Shown here one piece after another: positions 54,501-63,071 of a stretch of DNA of 64,000 nucleotides. Below the pieces are notes generated by a model. That model worked only from the letters and a program-made list of their open reading frames with translations, had not been told where the DNA came from and did no database searches. This DNA is from Aquimarina mytili. Its GTDB lineage: Bacteria; Bacteroidota; Bacteroidia; Flavobacteriales; Flavobacteriaceae. Location: contig NZ_JAERQJ010000001.1 in the NCBI RefSeq assembly GCF_016735115.1, forward strand, positions 620,001-684,000, in the 5' to 3' direction. How positions within the stretch are numbered: position 1 is the first letter of the stretch; each line of letters starts with the position of its first letter. Made by a program: the position numbers and the translations under genes.

Positions 54501-55068
54501 GTGATTTTTTTAGAACGCTTTCAAATTCCAGAAAAAATTGTGTTCTATTTTTGATGTCACAATCATCATTGATATAGGTGTTTTTATTCCAGTCTTCTAA
54601 AAACCATTGTGAATCTATAGCAATTAATACTACATTTTCAGAAATTTCTTTTTTCTTTATTGGACATCCATTATCTGGATAATATTTGGCACTACTGTTT
54701 TGCTGGATAAATTTTTCTAGACCTTTTACATTCTTATATCCTTTGGCTTTCCATTCGTTATAACCGGGAACAAAAACAATTTTTCCATTAAAATCAGAAA
54801 TTACATCCAATTGTTTTCCTACTGTTGTTTTTACTGAACTTTCTTTAATGCTAATAGGATCAGCCATATTACCAACGATTAATAAGGTAGCATCCTTGGT
54901 TTGTGAAGATGCTGATACAATATTTTGTAAAATATTTTGGTCAATATCCTCGCTAGTATTTGCAGTAATAAATATAGAAGCTTCAATATCACTTTCTTGC
55001 CCCTGAATTGGGAGTGTTAGAAGGGATATGAAAAAAGATAAGATGATTTGTGATTGCGTGAGTTTCAT
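51529..55068 (-). CDS. Degenerate metallophosphatase, kinase-like middle, Omp85 barrel
   Basis: The 1179 residues start with a signal peptide (1-23). A metallophosphoesterase-like domain (about 30-310) keeps the fold and HHP motif but has lost metal ligands: VGNMADP for the GD motif, PGYNEW for GNHxW, and SGQGNNLQY for the usual SGHxHNLQY. A middle region (about 380-640) carries KQYVMRALRKSAIKF, MIEERVE and LIGDWDRHEDQWRWARF, then PRDRDQAFSVFDG, reminiscent of CotH/HipA-type atypical kinases (inference). The C-terminal 320 residues form an Omp85/BamA-type surface-antigen barrel (LGGVSSLRGYRNERF). The protein is therefore outer-membrane. It lies 29 bp after the Crp/Fnr gene upstream. Confidence 0.8.
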   Translation of the reverse strand: MKLTQSQIILSFFISLLTLPIQGQESDIEASIFITANTSEDIDQNILQNIVSASSQTKDATLLIVGNMADPISIKESSVKTTVGKQLDVISDFNGKIVFVPGYNEWKAKGYKNVKGLEKFIQQNSSAKYYPDNGCPIKKKEISENVVLIAIDSQWFLEDWNKNTYINDDCDIKNRTQFFLEFESVLKKSQNQIMIVAIHHPMFTNTKSGIISRTGGISIQDFQNKQYRMLRNKLITLARQKENVIFVSGQGNNLQYISKYGIPQIISGAVGETKGVKPSQESDYGSSENGFTALKIFKNGKVIADYFGVKNENVSKIHSSKVFKGESPKLDYTFTPKSSFGTSKTASVYSVEETTKGKLYKGLWGDHYRKYYSKSVDAPIVFLDTLMGGLEPIRRGGGHQSKSLRLVNKNGKQYVMRALRKSAIKFLQSTAFQDKYVEEDLENSFADRFLLDFYTTAHPYTPFAIGTLANAVNVYHTNPKLYYVPKQEALGIYNDEYGDELYMIEERVESNHSDLESFGKPKDILSTDDVLHEIRKTGKSIVDEPSYIRARLFDMLIGDWDRHEDQWRWARFEKEDGTEICKPIPRDRDQAFSVFDGSIISFLRCAVPFIRMMQSYDEELPNTKWFNFEPYPLDLTFLNQSDWTEWEKQVKYIQNNLTDEIIEQAFEEIPNEVKGETIDEIKTKLKGRRKNILNIAREYYLYINKFEVIAGTQKNDEFNITRLPGGKTSIDIHRKDLGIFNRTFTHDITKEIWLYGLDGKDSFVVEGEGDHPIMVRVIGGRKNDTYDFKNTKKVKAYDYKSKKNTIINKKSRKWLVDSYDINNYDYKKREYFVYQLLPLLAFNPDDGLRVGVLNHYTKYGLQRNPFTHEHSFGASFYTGSSGFDISYSGEFSNIFHNWNFGVEGLYTSPNFAQNFFGFGNETAYDRDEMDLDFNRVRIRKWNAAISLIWRGRDGGSFYFKPLVESFDVENTIGRFVNTLQENSTVFNQQTYAGAEVNYAFKNMNDLAFPTLGLDVGITAGYKTNIDDTENENRFAYIQPHLAIDHKISKNGKLVLATKIGGEAILGDDFEFYHAAQLGGVSSLRGYRNERFTGKYSAYQNIDLRYQIGKFKTSFVPLKYGVTGGFDYGRVWVENDDSDKWTNSLGGSFWVSGLDTFTGNVGYFSSSDGGRIVFVLGFSF

Positions 55069-55097
55069 AATGTATTAGTGAATTCTTATAAACTGAT

Positions 55098-55769
55098 TTA
55101 AGTAGGAAGTAATTTTTTCTGCATTGATATGAATTGGGAATTATAATTAATAATTCCATTTTTTCTTAAAGCACTCATAACATTGCTAACTGTTTGTCTT
55201 GAGGTATTCGTAAGATGTGAAATATCTTTATGAGACAATAGATTTTTGGCGACGACTGTATCATCCTTATTTTCGCCAAACTCTTGAATATAGTCTTTAA
55301 TGAATTCTGTGATCCTAGAATTACTGTCTTTATACAATAAATCCTTAAGTCTTCTTTCTAATTTTTTAATGCGTAGGCCATATACTTTTAGTACACCATT
55401 TTTTAAAGATTTATGTTTTTCCATAATCTTTTCCATACGATCAGCTTCTATATAGCATACGATGCAATCTTCTAGGGCTATTGCTTGTTCTTCTGCTGCA
55501 GCTTGGGCATCGTATAATGATAATTCTCCAAAAATATGTCCCTTCTTTACAATATATTTTGCAGCATTATTAGACGTGTCTACAATTTTAATAGTTCCTT
55601 TTTTAAGAAAAAAGATGCTTTTTTTATCCTTGTTTAGTAATTGAATTGTGCCTCCTTTATCAATGTTTTCCATTTCAAGAATCTCACACATACGCATCAT
55701 TGTAATTCTGCCAAGTTTATTAAAAAGATTAAATCCTTCCAGAAACCAATATTTGGTATATGTATTCAA
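55098..55769 (-). CDS. Crp/Fnr-family regulator heading the Rieske/ppk1 gene run
   Basis: The 223 residues comprise a beta-roll sensor domain (about 25-120, FFLKKGTIKIVDT, GHIFGELSLYD) and a winged HTH (about 170-210, KDISHLTNTSRQTVSNVMS). It is divergent in sequence from the two paralogs at 39952 and 42060. It is the first gene of the - strand run and probably regulates it; no FNR-like box is obvious in its own upstream gap. Confidence 0.88.
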   Translation of the reverse strand: MNTYTKYWFLEGFNLFNKLGRITMMRMCEILEMENIDKGGTIQLLNKDKKSIFFLKKGTIKIVDTSNNAAKYIVKKGHIFGELSLYDAQAAAEEQAIALEDCIVCYIEADRMEKIMEKHKSLKNGVLKVYGLRIKKLERRLKDLLYKDSNSRITEFIKDYIQEFGENKDDTVVAKNLLSHKDISHLTNTSRQTVSNVMSALRKNGIINYNSQFISMQKKLLPT

Positions 55770-55908
55770 AGAGAGTTGGTTTATAAGTTAGTATAGTTAA
55801 AAGTAGTGAATTTTGATAAGACCTTAGTAGTATTAATTTGTGGAAACTTACTGTAGGCGACAATTACTAAAAATTTGCAAGTCAATTCCTTATGTTCTTG
55901 AATAGTAA

Positions 55909-55933
55909 AAAAACCCCTGGATTAGGGGTTTTT
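55909..55933. terminator. Terminator downstream of ssb
   Basis: AAAAACCCCT, the 5-nt loop GGATT and AGGGGTTTTT form a perfect 10-bp stem with A/T tracts on both sides. It lies 27 bp after the ssb stop on the - strand. Confidence 0.85.
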
Positions 55934-55959
55934 GATTGTTAGAATTGTAAAAAAGCTTT

Positions 55960-56295
55960 CTATTTATTTCCTAGCATTAATAGTTCATTACAAACTATTT
56001 CGGTAATGTATCTTTTTTGGCCTTCACTATCTTCGTAACTTCTAGAGGTCAGTTTACCTTCAACGGCAATTTCTTGCCCTTTGTTTACATATTTTTCGAT
56101 GATATCTGCAGTTTTACCCCAAGCTACAATATTATGCCATTGCGTATCTGTTATTTTATCACCTTGTTTGTTGTAATAATAATCATTTGTAGCGATTGAG
56201 AATTTGGCTAATTTTTTACCAGATTCTAGAGTAATAATTTCTGGTTCTTGTCCTAAGTTTCCAATCAACTGTACTTTGTTTTTTAGCGTGTTCAT
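55960..56295 (-). CDS. ssb: Single-stranded DNA-binding protein
   Basis: This short SSB (111 residues) is just the OB fold: MNTLKNKVQLIGNLGQEPEI, KFSIATNDYYYN, TQWHNIVAWGKTADIIEKYV and GQEIAVEGKLTSRSYED. It lacks the acidic C-terminal tail that recruits partner proteins. Short tail-less SSBs occur as second copies in Bacteroidota, so this may not be the main replication SSB. It is a single gene with its own terminator. Confidence 0.92.
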   Translation of the reverse strand: MNTLKNKVQLIGNLGQEPEIITLESGKKLAKFSIATNDYYYNKQGDKITDTQWHNIVAWGKTADIIEKYVNKGQEIAVEGKLTSRSYEDSEGQKRYITEIVCNELLMLGNK

Positions 56296-56508
56296 AATTT
56301 TAGTTTTACGTGTTAAACAATTGATACTATCGAGTTCTGATGTTTCGACAATGCAAACATAGAAGAGTCTGTTTTAGAGATTCGGTTAGGAAGTGTTTAA
56401 TTTCGTTTGTAATTATTTGTAACCGTTTGTAAATAATTATTTGATTATAAAGCAGAGATTTATGAGTTTTTTAAAATGTTATATTTTTGAATTAAAATAA
56501 GTGTTTTA

Positions 56509-57033
56509 ATGGGGGATTCAAATATTCTATTGCGACAACTAAAGCTTTCTGATGTTAGCCAATTGACCATACTGGCTAATAATAAAAAGGTATGGGATAA
56601 TGTAAGAGATTATTTTCCTTATCCGTACACCGAAAAAGATGCCGAGGTTTTTATAAATCTAACTAAAGAGCAAAATCCTAGGCAAAGTTTTGGCATCGAA
56701 TTCAATGGTGAACTCTGTGGAGTAATTAGTCTTATACCACAAAAAGATGTATATAAAAAATCCGCAGAAATAGGATATTGGATTGGTGAACCTTATTGGG
56801 GAAAAGGAATCATGACTAAAGCTGTAGGATTAATTACCAGATATGGATTTGACGAATTAAACGTAATCAGAATATTTGCAGGCATTTTTGAGTATAATGT
56901 AGCTTCTATGAAGATTTTGGAAAATAATGGTTATAAAAAGGAGGCAATATCTGAAAAAGCTGTATTTAAAAATGGCAAGATATGGGATGAACATCGCTAC
57001 TATATTCTAAACAAAGACTATAGTATGAAATAA
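56509..57033 (+). CDS. GNAT acetyltransferase, RimJ/RimL type
   Basis: This 174-residue N-acetyltransferase has the acetyl-CoA-binding segment GYWIGEPYWGKGIMTKAVG and the late NVASMKILENNGYKKEA. The RimJ-like start is LLRQLKLSDVSQLTILANN. The substrate may be a ribosomal protein N-terminus or a small molecule. It is monocistronic. Confidence 0.88.
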   Translation: MGDSNILLRQLKLSDVSQLTILANNKKVWDNVRDYFPYPYTEKDAEVFINLTKEQNPRQSFGIEFNGELCGVISLIPQKDVYKKSAEIGYWIGEPYWGKGIMTKAVGLITRYGFDELNVIRIFAGIFEYNVASMKILENNGYKKEAISEKAVFKNGKIWDEHRYYILNKDYSMK

Positions 57034-57612
57034 CTCAATCCCTCTTCAATTATCTCACAAATACTTATATGAAAACTAGTAGCCTAATTAAGTATTTTTA
57101 GTGATCAATCAGGCGTATGCCTGTTTGATTATCAAAAGGGCATAAATCACATAAAATAACATTTATGCTCACAACAGCCCAAGCGAATCTGTATTAGGCT
57201 TATTATATCTATTCAAAGAATTTATAAAAGGCGTTAGAGGATTTAAAATCACTCACGTTGTAACATTTTTTAAAATAAATTGGAATTAGGGGGGTAGGGT
57301 ATATAATAACTAGCTCGTTTTATTAGTGTAAACAAATAAATAATCTGTAAAATATTATAGGGTTTGAGGGACAAACGAATGCTATACTATGTAGATTTTT
57401 TAAATTTTAAGATGGAAAGAGAAATCTTTCCATCTTTTTGTATCACTATAAAAAGACATTGTCATTCTGATATCCAAGTGTGGGATTAATGCCGTACTTT
57501 GTTAATAAAAGATCAGAATTCATAAAAGAGTTGAGTTTGTATTATGAATCCTGAACCTTTGGGGTTCAGGATGGCAATTTTGATATAAAAGATAGGAGCT
57601 TTTATGATGCTT
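57034..57612. other. 579-bp gap with hairpins and an orphan terminator
   Basis: No coding frame stands out. Three structures are visible. An imperfect hairpin with AATCAGGC/GCCTG arms near 57102-57132 may be the GNAT terminator. A strong terminator lies at 57411-57439. A perfect 10-bp hairpin lies at 57548-57572 (ATCCTGAACC/GGTTCAGGAT), near repeat-like GTCATTCTGA sequence. Confidence 0.5.
57411..57439 (+). terminator. Orphan Rho-independent terminator
   Basis: GATGGAAAGA, loop GAAA, TCTTTCCATC and TTTTT form a perfect 10-bp stem with T-tail on the + strand. It is about 380 bp after the GNAT stop, with no gene between. It could end a long GNAT 3'-UTR or a small RNA. Confidence 0.75.
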
Positions 57613-58239
57613 TCAAGGTAATACTTCTTCAAACTTAAGTTGGTTGTCGATTATAGTATTGTTGTATTTTAGGGTCCAACCTAACGAATTAGTGAGTATA
57701 TATATCTTCTGTAGTTCACTAATGAGTCGATTTTCAGAATTCGTTACTAGAGACGACTTTTTTACCTTCTTGTTAAGTTGTTGCACTACTTTTTGTCTGA
57801 TTAAATTATGATCTTTTGGGTTAAACTGATTTAAAATACCATACTCAAGACTGTGATATTTTATATCGGGATTGATGTTAATTTCAGGTTCAGGAATTTT
57901 AGTAATCACTACGGTTTTAATATCCTTATTAAGGATATACTCAATCTGACTAAGATCATAAGATACTTCCACTTTTGCGTTGACAACCACCAATGCAGTT
58001 TTTATTGTAGGAATAAAAGAATACACTTTTTTGTTCTCTTTATAATTGATCACTTCAGAGAAATGGCCTTCTGTAACTACAAGTTTACCAACATTTTTTA
58101 TTTGATTAAGGATAAGATCTGATGATTGAAGCTCAGTTTTTCTAGCCGTAGATTGATCGATAAAATACTTTATTCCGAATACCAAAAGGGCAGTTATAAG
58201 TGCACCAAGTAAAAAATTACGCATAGGGTATACTTTCAT
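57613..58239 (-). CDS. DUF4230 membrane-anchored protein
   Basis: The 208 residues have one N-terminal transmembrane helix (NFLLGALITALLVFGIKYF) and a periplasmic domain with KLVVTEGHFSEVINY, VVNAKVEVSYDLSQIEY and VVITKIPEPEININPDI, typical of DUF4230. Function is unknown. It lies 78 bp from the DUF4136 gene upstream. Confidence 0.82.
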   Translation of the reverse strand: MKVYPMRNFLLGALITALLVFGIKYFIDQSTARKTELQSSDLILNQIKNVGKLVVTEGHFSEVINYKENKKVYSFIPTIKTALVVVNAKVEVSYDLSQIEYILNKDIKTVVITKIPEPEININPDIKYHSLEYGILNQFNPKDHNLIRQKVVQQLNKKVKKSSLVTNSENRLISELQKIYILTNSLGWTLKYNNTIIDNQLKFEEVLP

Positions 58240-58317
58240 GTTTCGTATAAATGTACATAAAAAAATATAGCCCTTCTATAAAAAGAAAGGCTATACCCAT
58301 GTAAAGAAATATTGGTC

Positions 58318-58866
58318 TTATTTTATTTGTGGCGGGTATTTTTCGAGGATTGCACCCACAATTTTATTCATTTTTTCTTGTTTTTTTTCTACTCTTTCTG
58401 TTAAGGCGGCTGTTCCCATTCCTTGCCATATCAATTCTTTTTTAGAAGCGTCAATAAGATCTATATATAAAGTGCCTTCAGTCACACGAGAAACGGTATT
58501 GTAATTGGGACCCCAGAACCAAGGATTCCATCCCCAGCCATAACCCCAACCTGGACCCCAGCCCCAGCCCCAGTTATTTTGATAGAGATTTACATTTTCT
58601 CGGGTTTTTGTGAAAATACTAACAAGCATATCGGGATTTTCTGATTTAATAAATCCTTTAGAGGTCATATCTGCTTCGATAGCTCTTAGAATACGTTTTT
58701 TGTCTAGATCACTAATTTCTGCTTTATCAATTCCTGGTTTATAAAAAGCAAAACTTTTATATGTATTGAAATTTGCCTGCTTATCATAATCTGAAGCTAC
58801 ACGTACCGTAGAGCAGGAACTAAGCATTATGATAAGGATTAATGATACAAGTGATAAAAATTTCAT
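58318..58866 (-). CDS. DUF4136 lipoprotein
   Basis: The 182 residues have a lipoprotein signal (ILIIMLSSCSTVRVASDYD) and the DUF4136 body: FNTYKSFAFYKPGIDKAE, KRILRAIEADMTSKGF and LYIDLIDASKKELIWQGMG. A Trp/Gly/Pro-rich insert lies in the middle (about residues 98-120). It is an envelope protein of unknown role. Confidence 0.88.
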   Translation of the reverse strand: MKFLSLVSLILIIMLSSCSTVRVASDYDKQANFNTYKSFAFYKPGIDKAEISDLDKKRILRAIEADMTSKGFIKSENPDMLVSIFTKTRENVNLYQNNWGWGWGPGWGYGWGWNPWFWGPNYNTVSRVTEGTLYIDLIDASKKELIWQGMGTAALTERVEKKQEKMNKIVGAILEKYPPQIK

Positions 58867-58947
58867 AATCCTATATTTTTTAGAGATTTAACAATAGCTT
58901 TTACGATTATTGCTCACAATAATCATACCATGGCATAGATCTTGTTT

Positions 58948-59124
58948 CTATTTTTTTGAGTAGCTATTCGTTTTTTTGTCATAGCCATATGGGCAATGCC
59001 TGCAGCCACTCTCACAGCAATACCCCCTTCTAAGGTGATATTGTTCTGTAAAACATCGATACCCTTCTGGGGTAATATAATAATCTCCTTCTTTTGGAGT
59101 TAATATTTTTTTAGGGTTACTCAT
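58948..59124 (-). CDS. DUF5522-like 58-residue zinc-binding-type protein
   Basis: This is a very short gene. The product begins MSNPKKILTPKEGDYYITPE and contains YHLRRGYCCESGCRHCPYGY, a Cys-rich motif CC-x3-C-x2-C typical of DUF5522 proteins. It probably binds a metal. The function is unknown. It is divergent from the gene at 59154, 29 bp away. Confidence 0.85.
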   Translation of the reverse strand: MSNPKKILTPKEGDYYITPEGYRCFTEQYHLRRGYCCESGCRHCPYGYDKKTNSYSKK

Positions 59125-59153
59125 CTAATACAAAAATAGTATCTTGTAATTAT

Positions 59154-59480
59154 ATGCGCATTGTTGTTAACAAATATTTGATAGGACGCCACTTTGTTGG
59201 GTTAGCTCTTTGGCCATTTATTGTAGTCAAAGATTCATTCCTTAAAGATGATGAAGCCTTTATTAATCACGAAAAAATTCATATCAGACAACAAGCAGAG
59301 TTGTTGGTATTGCCATTCTATATTCTTTATTTTGCAGAATATATTATTAGGGTGTTTCAATATCGAAACTTACAATTAGCGTATCGTAATATTTCTTTTG
59401 AGAGAGAAGCTTACTACAATGAAGATGATCTTAATTATCTAAAAAAGAGAAAACCCTGGAGTTTTATTAAATATTTTTAA
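59154..59480 (+). CDS. Small HExxH protein
   Basis: The 108 residues contain AFINHEKIHIRQQAELLVLP, in which HEKIH fits the zinc-metallopeptidase HExxH motif. A hydrophobic helix follows, and a downstream Glu (FEREAYYNEDD) could be the third ligand, as in small M48/M56-like proteins. The start ATG gives a short hydrophobic N-terminus. The stop directly abuts the next ATG at 59481, so it is coupled to the PLP enzyme. I cannot name a substrate. Confidence 0.7.
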   Translation: MRIVVNKYLIGRHFVGLALWPFIVVKDSFLKDDEAFINHEKIHIRQQAELLVLPFYILYFAEYIIRVFQYRNLQLAYRNISFEREAYYNEDDLNYLKKRKPWSFIKYF

Positions 59481-60422
59481 ATGCATATTTTTTCTTCGGA
59501 AACTGTACTTTCAGAAAATCAAAAGATTAATCATCCGATTCTGGATAATGCACAAGTTTCACTTTATATCAAGAGAGAAGATCAGATTGATAAAGATGTT
59601 TCCGGGAATAAATTCAGAAAATTAAAGTACAATCTTACAGAAGCTAAGCGATTAAAACATCATACAGTTTTGACGTTTGGAGGAGCCTATAGTAATCACA
59701 TCACAGCAACCGCTGCAGCAGCAAAGATGGTAGGACTAGACAGTATTGGTGTTATCAGGGGTGATGAATTAGGTAAAAATATCGATAAAACCTTGTCAGA
59801 AAACGACACTTTACGTTTTGCCAATACTAATGGGATGCGTCTTAGGTTTGTTACCAGAGAAGACTACCGAGAAAAAACTTCTGAAGCTTTTTTAGAGAAA
59901 TTGGCTAAAGAGTTCGGTTCTTTTTTTTTAATTCCTGAAGGCGGAACAAACGAGTTGGCGGTTAAAGGATGCGAAGAAATACTTACAAAACAAGATGAAA
60001 GTTTTGATTTTATTTGCACTGCCGTAGGTACAGGGGGTACTATCTCGGGTATTATTAATAGTAGTAATACTAGTCAAACTATATTAGGGTTTCCAGCTTT
60101 GAAGGGTGATTTTTTATCCGAAGAGATTTCAAAATTTACGTCCAGGACAAATTGGAAATTGGTAACCGATTATCATTTTGGAGGATACGGTAAAATAAAT
60201 AAAGAAGGTGTAGAGTTTATAAATGATTTTTATAGACAACACAATGTTTTATTAGATCCAATCTACACGGGTAAGATGCTCTATGGAATTTTTGACATGG
60301 TGCATAAAGGTGTTTTTCCAAAAAATACTCGTATTTTAGCCGTGCATACCGGAGGGTTACAAGGTATAGCAGGGATGAACGAAAAATTAAAGAAAAAGAA
60401 GCTACCCCTTATTACAACTTAA
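59481..60422 (+). CDS. ACC deaminase/D-cysteine desulfhydrase-family PLP enzyme
   Basis: This 313-residue fold-type II PLP enzyme has the PLP lysine in KDVSGNKFRKLKYNL, substrate-binding TFGGAYSNHITATAAAAK, and the phosphate loop CTAVGTGGTISGII. The family includes D-cysteine desulfhydrase and 1-aminocyclopropane-1-carboxylate deaminase; the former is more common in non-plant-associated bacteria. It lies 8 bp before the glucosaminidase gene. Confidence 0.87.
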   Translation: MHIFSSETVLSENQKINHPILDNAQVSLYIKREDQIDKDVSGNKFRKLKYNLTEAKRLKHHTVLTFGGAYSNHITATAAAAKMVGLDSIGVIRGDELGKNIDKTLSENDTLRFANTNGMRLRFVTREDYREKTSEAFLEKLAKEFGSFFLIPEGGTNELAVKGCEEILTKQDESFDFICTAVGTGGTISGIINSSNTSQTILGFPALKGDFLSEEISKFTSRTNWKLVTDYHFGGYGKINKEGVEFINDFYRQHNVLLDPIYTGKMLYGIFDMVHKGVFPKNTRILAVHTGGLQGIAGMNEKLKKKKLPLITT

Positions 60423-60430
60423 TATAGAAA

Positions 60431-61336
60431 ATGAGGAAATTTATTTCACTATTATGTGTCGCTGTTTTTTTGATTTCTTGCGGAGGAAGTAAAAAAACAG
60501 TTATTTCACGAACAGAAACAACAGTACCCAAACGAACAACTAAGATAGAACGTAAGGCGCAAGCAATTAAATCAGAAAAATTACCTGATGTTACTCCTCG
60601 CAAAAAAGCTCCGGCTTCAATTCCTTACAAAGAAAGAGTACAACGCTATATCTATGAATTTTCTGAAATAGCGATGAGTGAAATGAAGACTTATGGTATA
60701 CCTGCCAGTATTACTCTGGCGCAAGGAATTCTGGAATCGGGAGCAGGATATGGAGAGTTGACTCAAAGAGCAAAAAATCACTTTGGAATTAAATGCCATA
60801 ATTGGAAAGGTGATCGCGTATATCATGATGATGATCTTTCTCAAGAGTGCTTCAGAAAATATGACAATGCCAGCGAATCTTTTAGAGATCATTCTTTGTT
60901 TTTAAAGAATAGAAAACGATATTCAAGACTTTTTACGTTCAATAAAAAAGATTATAAATCTTGGGCAAGAGGACTAAGAGAAGCAGGATATGCTACCGAT
61001 AAAAAGTATCCAGAAAAACTTATAGGTATTATCGAAAGATATCAATTGTATACTTTTGACGATCAGGTACTGGGTCGTAGCAATAAGAATAGGGTTCGTA
61101 AAGAAATCAAAAAAGAAGTCAAAAAAGATATTGCCACAGTAGTAACATCACCTATTCGTACTCAGGATGGAGGTCATGTGGTACAACAAGGAGATACCTT
61201 ATATTCTATCTCAAGAAGGTATAAAATCTCTGTACAAGAACTTAGATCATATAATAACCTCGCAGACAATACAATACATGTCGGGCAAGTACTTAAAGTA
61301 GCTGCCGAAGATGAGGAAGAAGAAGATTTCAACTAA
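60431..61336 (+). CDS. Glucosaminidase (GH73) with LysM domain, lipoprotein
   Basis: The 301 residues have a lipoprotein signal ([14 protein letters not shown]) and a basic linker. A GH73 N-acetylglucosaminidase domain follows (about 70-210, [20 protein letters not shown] with the catalytic Glu, [12 protein letters not shown]). A C-terminal LysM peptidoglycan-binding domain comes last (about 247-295, [20 protein letters not shown]). It probably remodels the cell wall. It ends 2 bp before hemL. Confidence 0.92.
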   Translation: MRKFISLLCVAVFLISCGGSKKTVISRTETTVPKRTTKIERKAQAIKSEKLPDVTPRKKAPASIPYKERVQRYIYEFSEIAMSEMKTYGIPASITLAQGILESGAGYGELTQRAKNHFGIKCHNWKGDRVYHDDDLSQECFRKYDNASESFRDHSLFLKNRKRYSRLFTFNKKDYKSWARGLREAGYATDKKYPEKLIGIIERYQLYTFDDQVLGRSNKNRVRKEIKKEVKKDIATVVTSPIRTQDGGHVVQQGDTLYSISRRYKISVQELRSYNNLADNTIHVGQVLKVAAEDEEEEDFN

Positions 61337-61338
61337 TC

Positions 61339-62628
61339 ATGATATACCAAAGAAGCAGTGCATTATTTGCAGCAGCACAAAAAGTAATTCCAGGAGGAGT
61401 TAACTCACCAGTTAGAGCATTTAAAGCCGTAGGAGGAGACCCCATATTTGTTAAAGAAGCCAAAGGAGCATATTTATATGATGAGGATGGTAATCGATTG
61501 ATTGATTATATCAATTCTTGGGGACCAATGATTTTGGGGCATGCACACCCTCCTGTAGTTGATGCAGTGGTCGAAAAAACTAAAAAAGGAACTAGCTTTG
61601 GGATGCCTACAGAAATCGAGACCCAGATTGCAGAGTTAGCGGTTTCTATGGTGCCTAATATTGATAAAATACGCTTTGTCAACTCAGGAACAGAAGCTTG
61701 TATGAGTGCTGTGCGCTTGGCTAGAGGGTATACCGGTAAAGATAAAATAATCAAATTTGCAGGTTGTTATCATGGGCATAGCGATTCTTTTCTAATCCAA
61801 GCGGGTAGTGGCGCTGTTACTTTTGGAAGCCCCAATAGTCCAGGTGTTACTAAAGGTACTGCTCAAGATACGCTTTTAGCAAGGTATAACGATCTAGATC
61901 AAGTTGAAGAGATTATCGAATCTAATAAAAACGAAATTGCCTGCATTATTATTGAACCTGTAGCGGGCAACATGGGCTGTATCCCACCAATAAAAGGATT
62001 TCTTCAGGGGTTGAGAGCTTTATGTGATACGCATGGTATACTTTTAATTTTTGATGAGGTGATGACTGGCTTTAGACTTGCCAAAGGAGGAGCGCAAGAG
62101 TTATTAGGAGTAGATGCCGATATCGTTACTTTTGGTAAAGTAATCGGAGGAGGATTGCCGGTAGGGGCATTTGCAGCACGAGAGGAAATTATGAATCACC
62201 TAGCACCTTTAGGTCCAGTATATCAAGCCGGTACTTTGAGTGGTAATCCATTGGCTATGGCAGCAGGATTAGCTATGCTTAATGAGCTTAATAACACTCC
62301 AGAAATCTTTAAGAGCTTAGCAGAAAAAACCGAATATTTACATGAAGGGATCGAAAAAGCCTTGTTGCATCATAATGTCACCCATACAATCAATAGAGTG
62401 GGGTCTATGATTTCTGTACACTTTGCTAAAGACGAGGTAGTAGATTTTGATACAGCAGCCAATGGAAATAACGATACTTTTAAAAAATTCTTTCATGGTA
62501 TGTTGGATCATGGGATCTATATAGCCCCAAGTGCTTTTGAAACCTGGTTTATAACAGATGCACTTACTTATGAAGATTTAGATGAAACTATAGCCGCAGT
62601 GAATACAGTGTCAAGTACTTTGTTTTAG
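61339..62628 (+). CDS. hemL: Glutamate-1-semialdehyde 2,1-aminomutase
   Basis: HemL converts glutamate-1-semialdehyde to 5-aminolevulinate in haem synthesis by the C5 route. The 429-residue class III PLP enzyme opens with [20 protein letters not shown] and has [34 protein letters not shown] and the PLP Lys in [15 protein letters not shown]. The length matches the family. Confidence 0.95.
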   Translation: MIYQRSSALFAAAQKVIPGGVNSPVRAFKAVGGDPIFVKEAKGAYLYDEDGNRLIDYINSWGPMILGHAHPPVVDAVVEKTKKGTSFGMPTEIETQIAELAVSMVPNIDKIRFVNSGTEACMSAVRLARGYTGKDKIIKFAGCYHGHSDSFLIQAGSGAVTFGSPNSPGVTKGTAQDTLLARYNDLDQVEEIIESNKNEIACIIIEPVAGNMGCIPPIKGFLQGLRALCDTHGILLIFDEVMTGFRLAKGGAQELLGVDADIVTFGKVIGGGLPVGAFAAREEIMNHLAPLGPVYQAGTLSGNPLAMAAGLAMLNELNNTPEIFKSLAEKTEYLHEGIEKALLHHNVTHTINRVGSMISVHFAKDEVVDFDTAANGNNDTFKKFFHGMLDHGIYIAPSAFETWFITDALTYEDLDETIAAVNTVSSTLF

Positions 62629-63071
62629 CCACTTTTATCTATTGAAGTGAACTCGGGATGCTAAACTTACATTAAAGGTCAATCTTTTTTTAAATAAAAA
62701 CTTAATTCCTGTCTATGGTGAAAGGGTCGATATAGGTTTTCTAATGCATTGGAAAAATCTTTTTATTTGATGCCTTTTGTTATACTAATTCTTTGCATCA
62801 TTCCAGCCTTGTGTTTAGGTTTGGAGTTTCATTATTTTTTATGGTAAATAGTGAATAACTTCATTTTTTGACTTCAGAGCTTTGTTTACATAGAATATTT
62901 CAAAAATTTAGGGTAACACTTTTAATTGTTTTCACATTAAAGAGGGTAATTGTGCTACAACTATCTGTAAAAAGGGTTAAAATAAAGTTTTTGACAAGTT
63001 TTAAATTATTTGCAGTGATAAGTTTGCATGATTTTTAAAGTAAAGGAAAATAAACATAAAAATTAAAAGAA
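62629..63071. other. 443-bp gap, no gene seen
   Basis: This is AT-rich sequence without a convincing coding frame or terminator. A TAAGTTTG at 63019-63026 matches the Bacteroidota -7 element, but the nearest TTTG upstream (62990-62993) is spaced 25 bp away, longer than usual, so the promoter for the next gene is only tentative. Confidence 0.4.
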
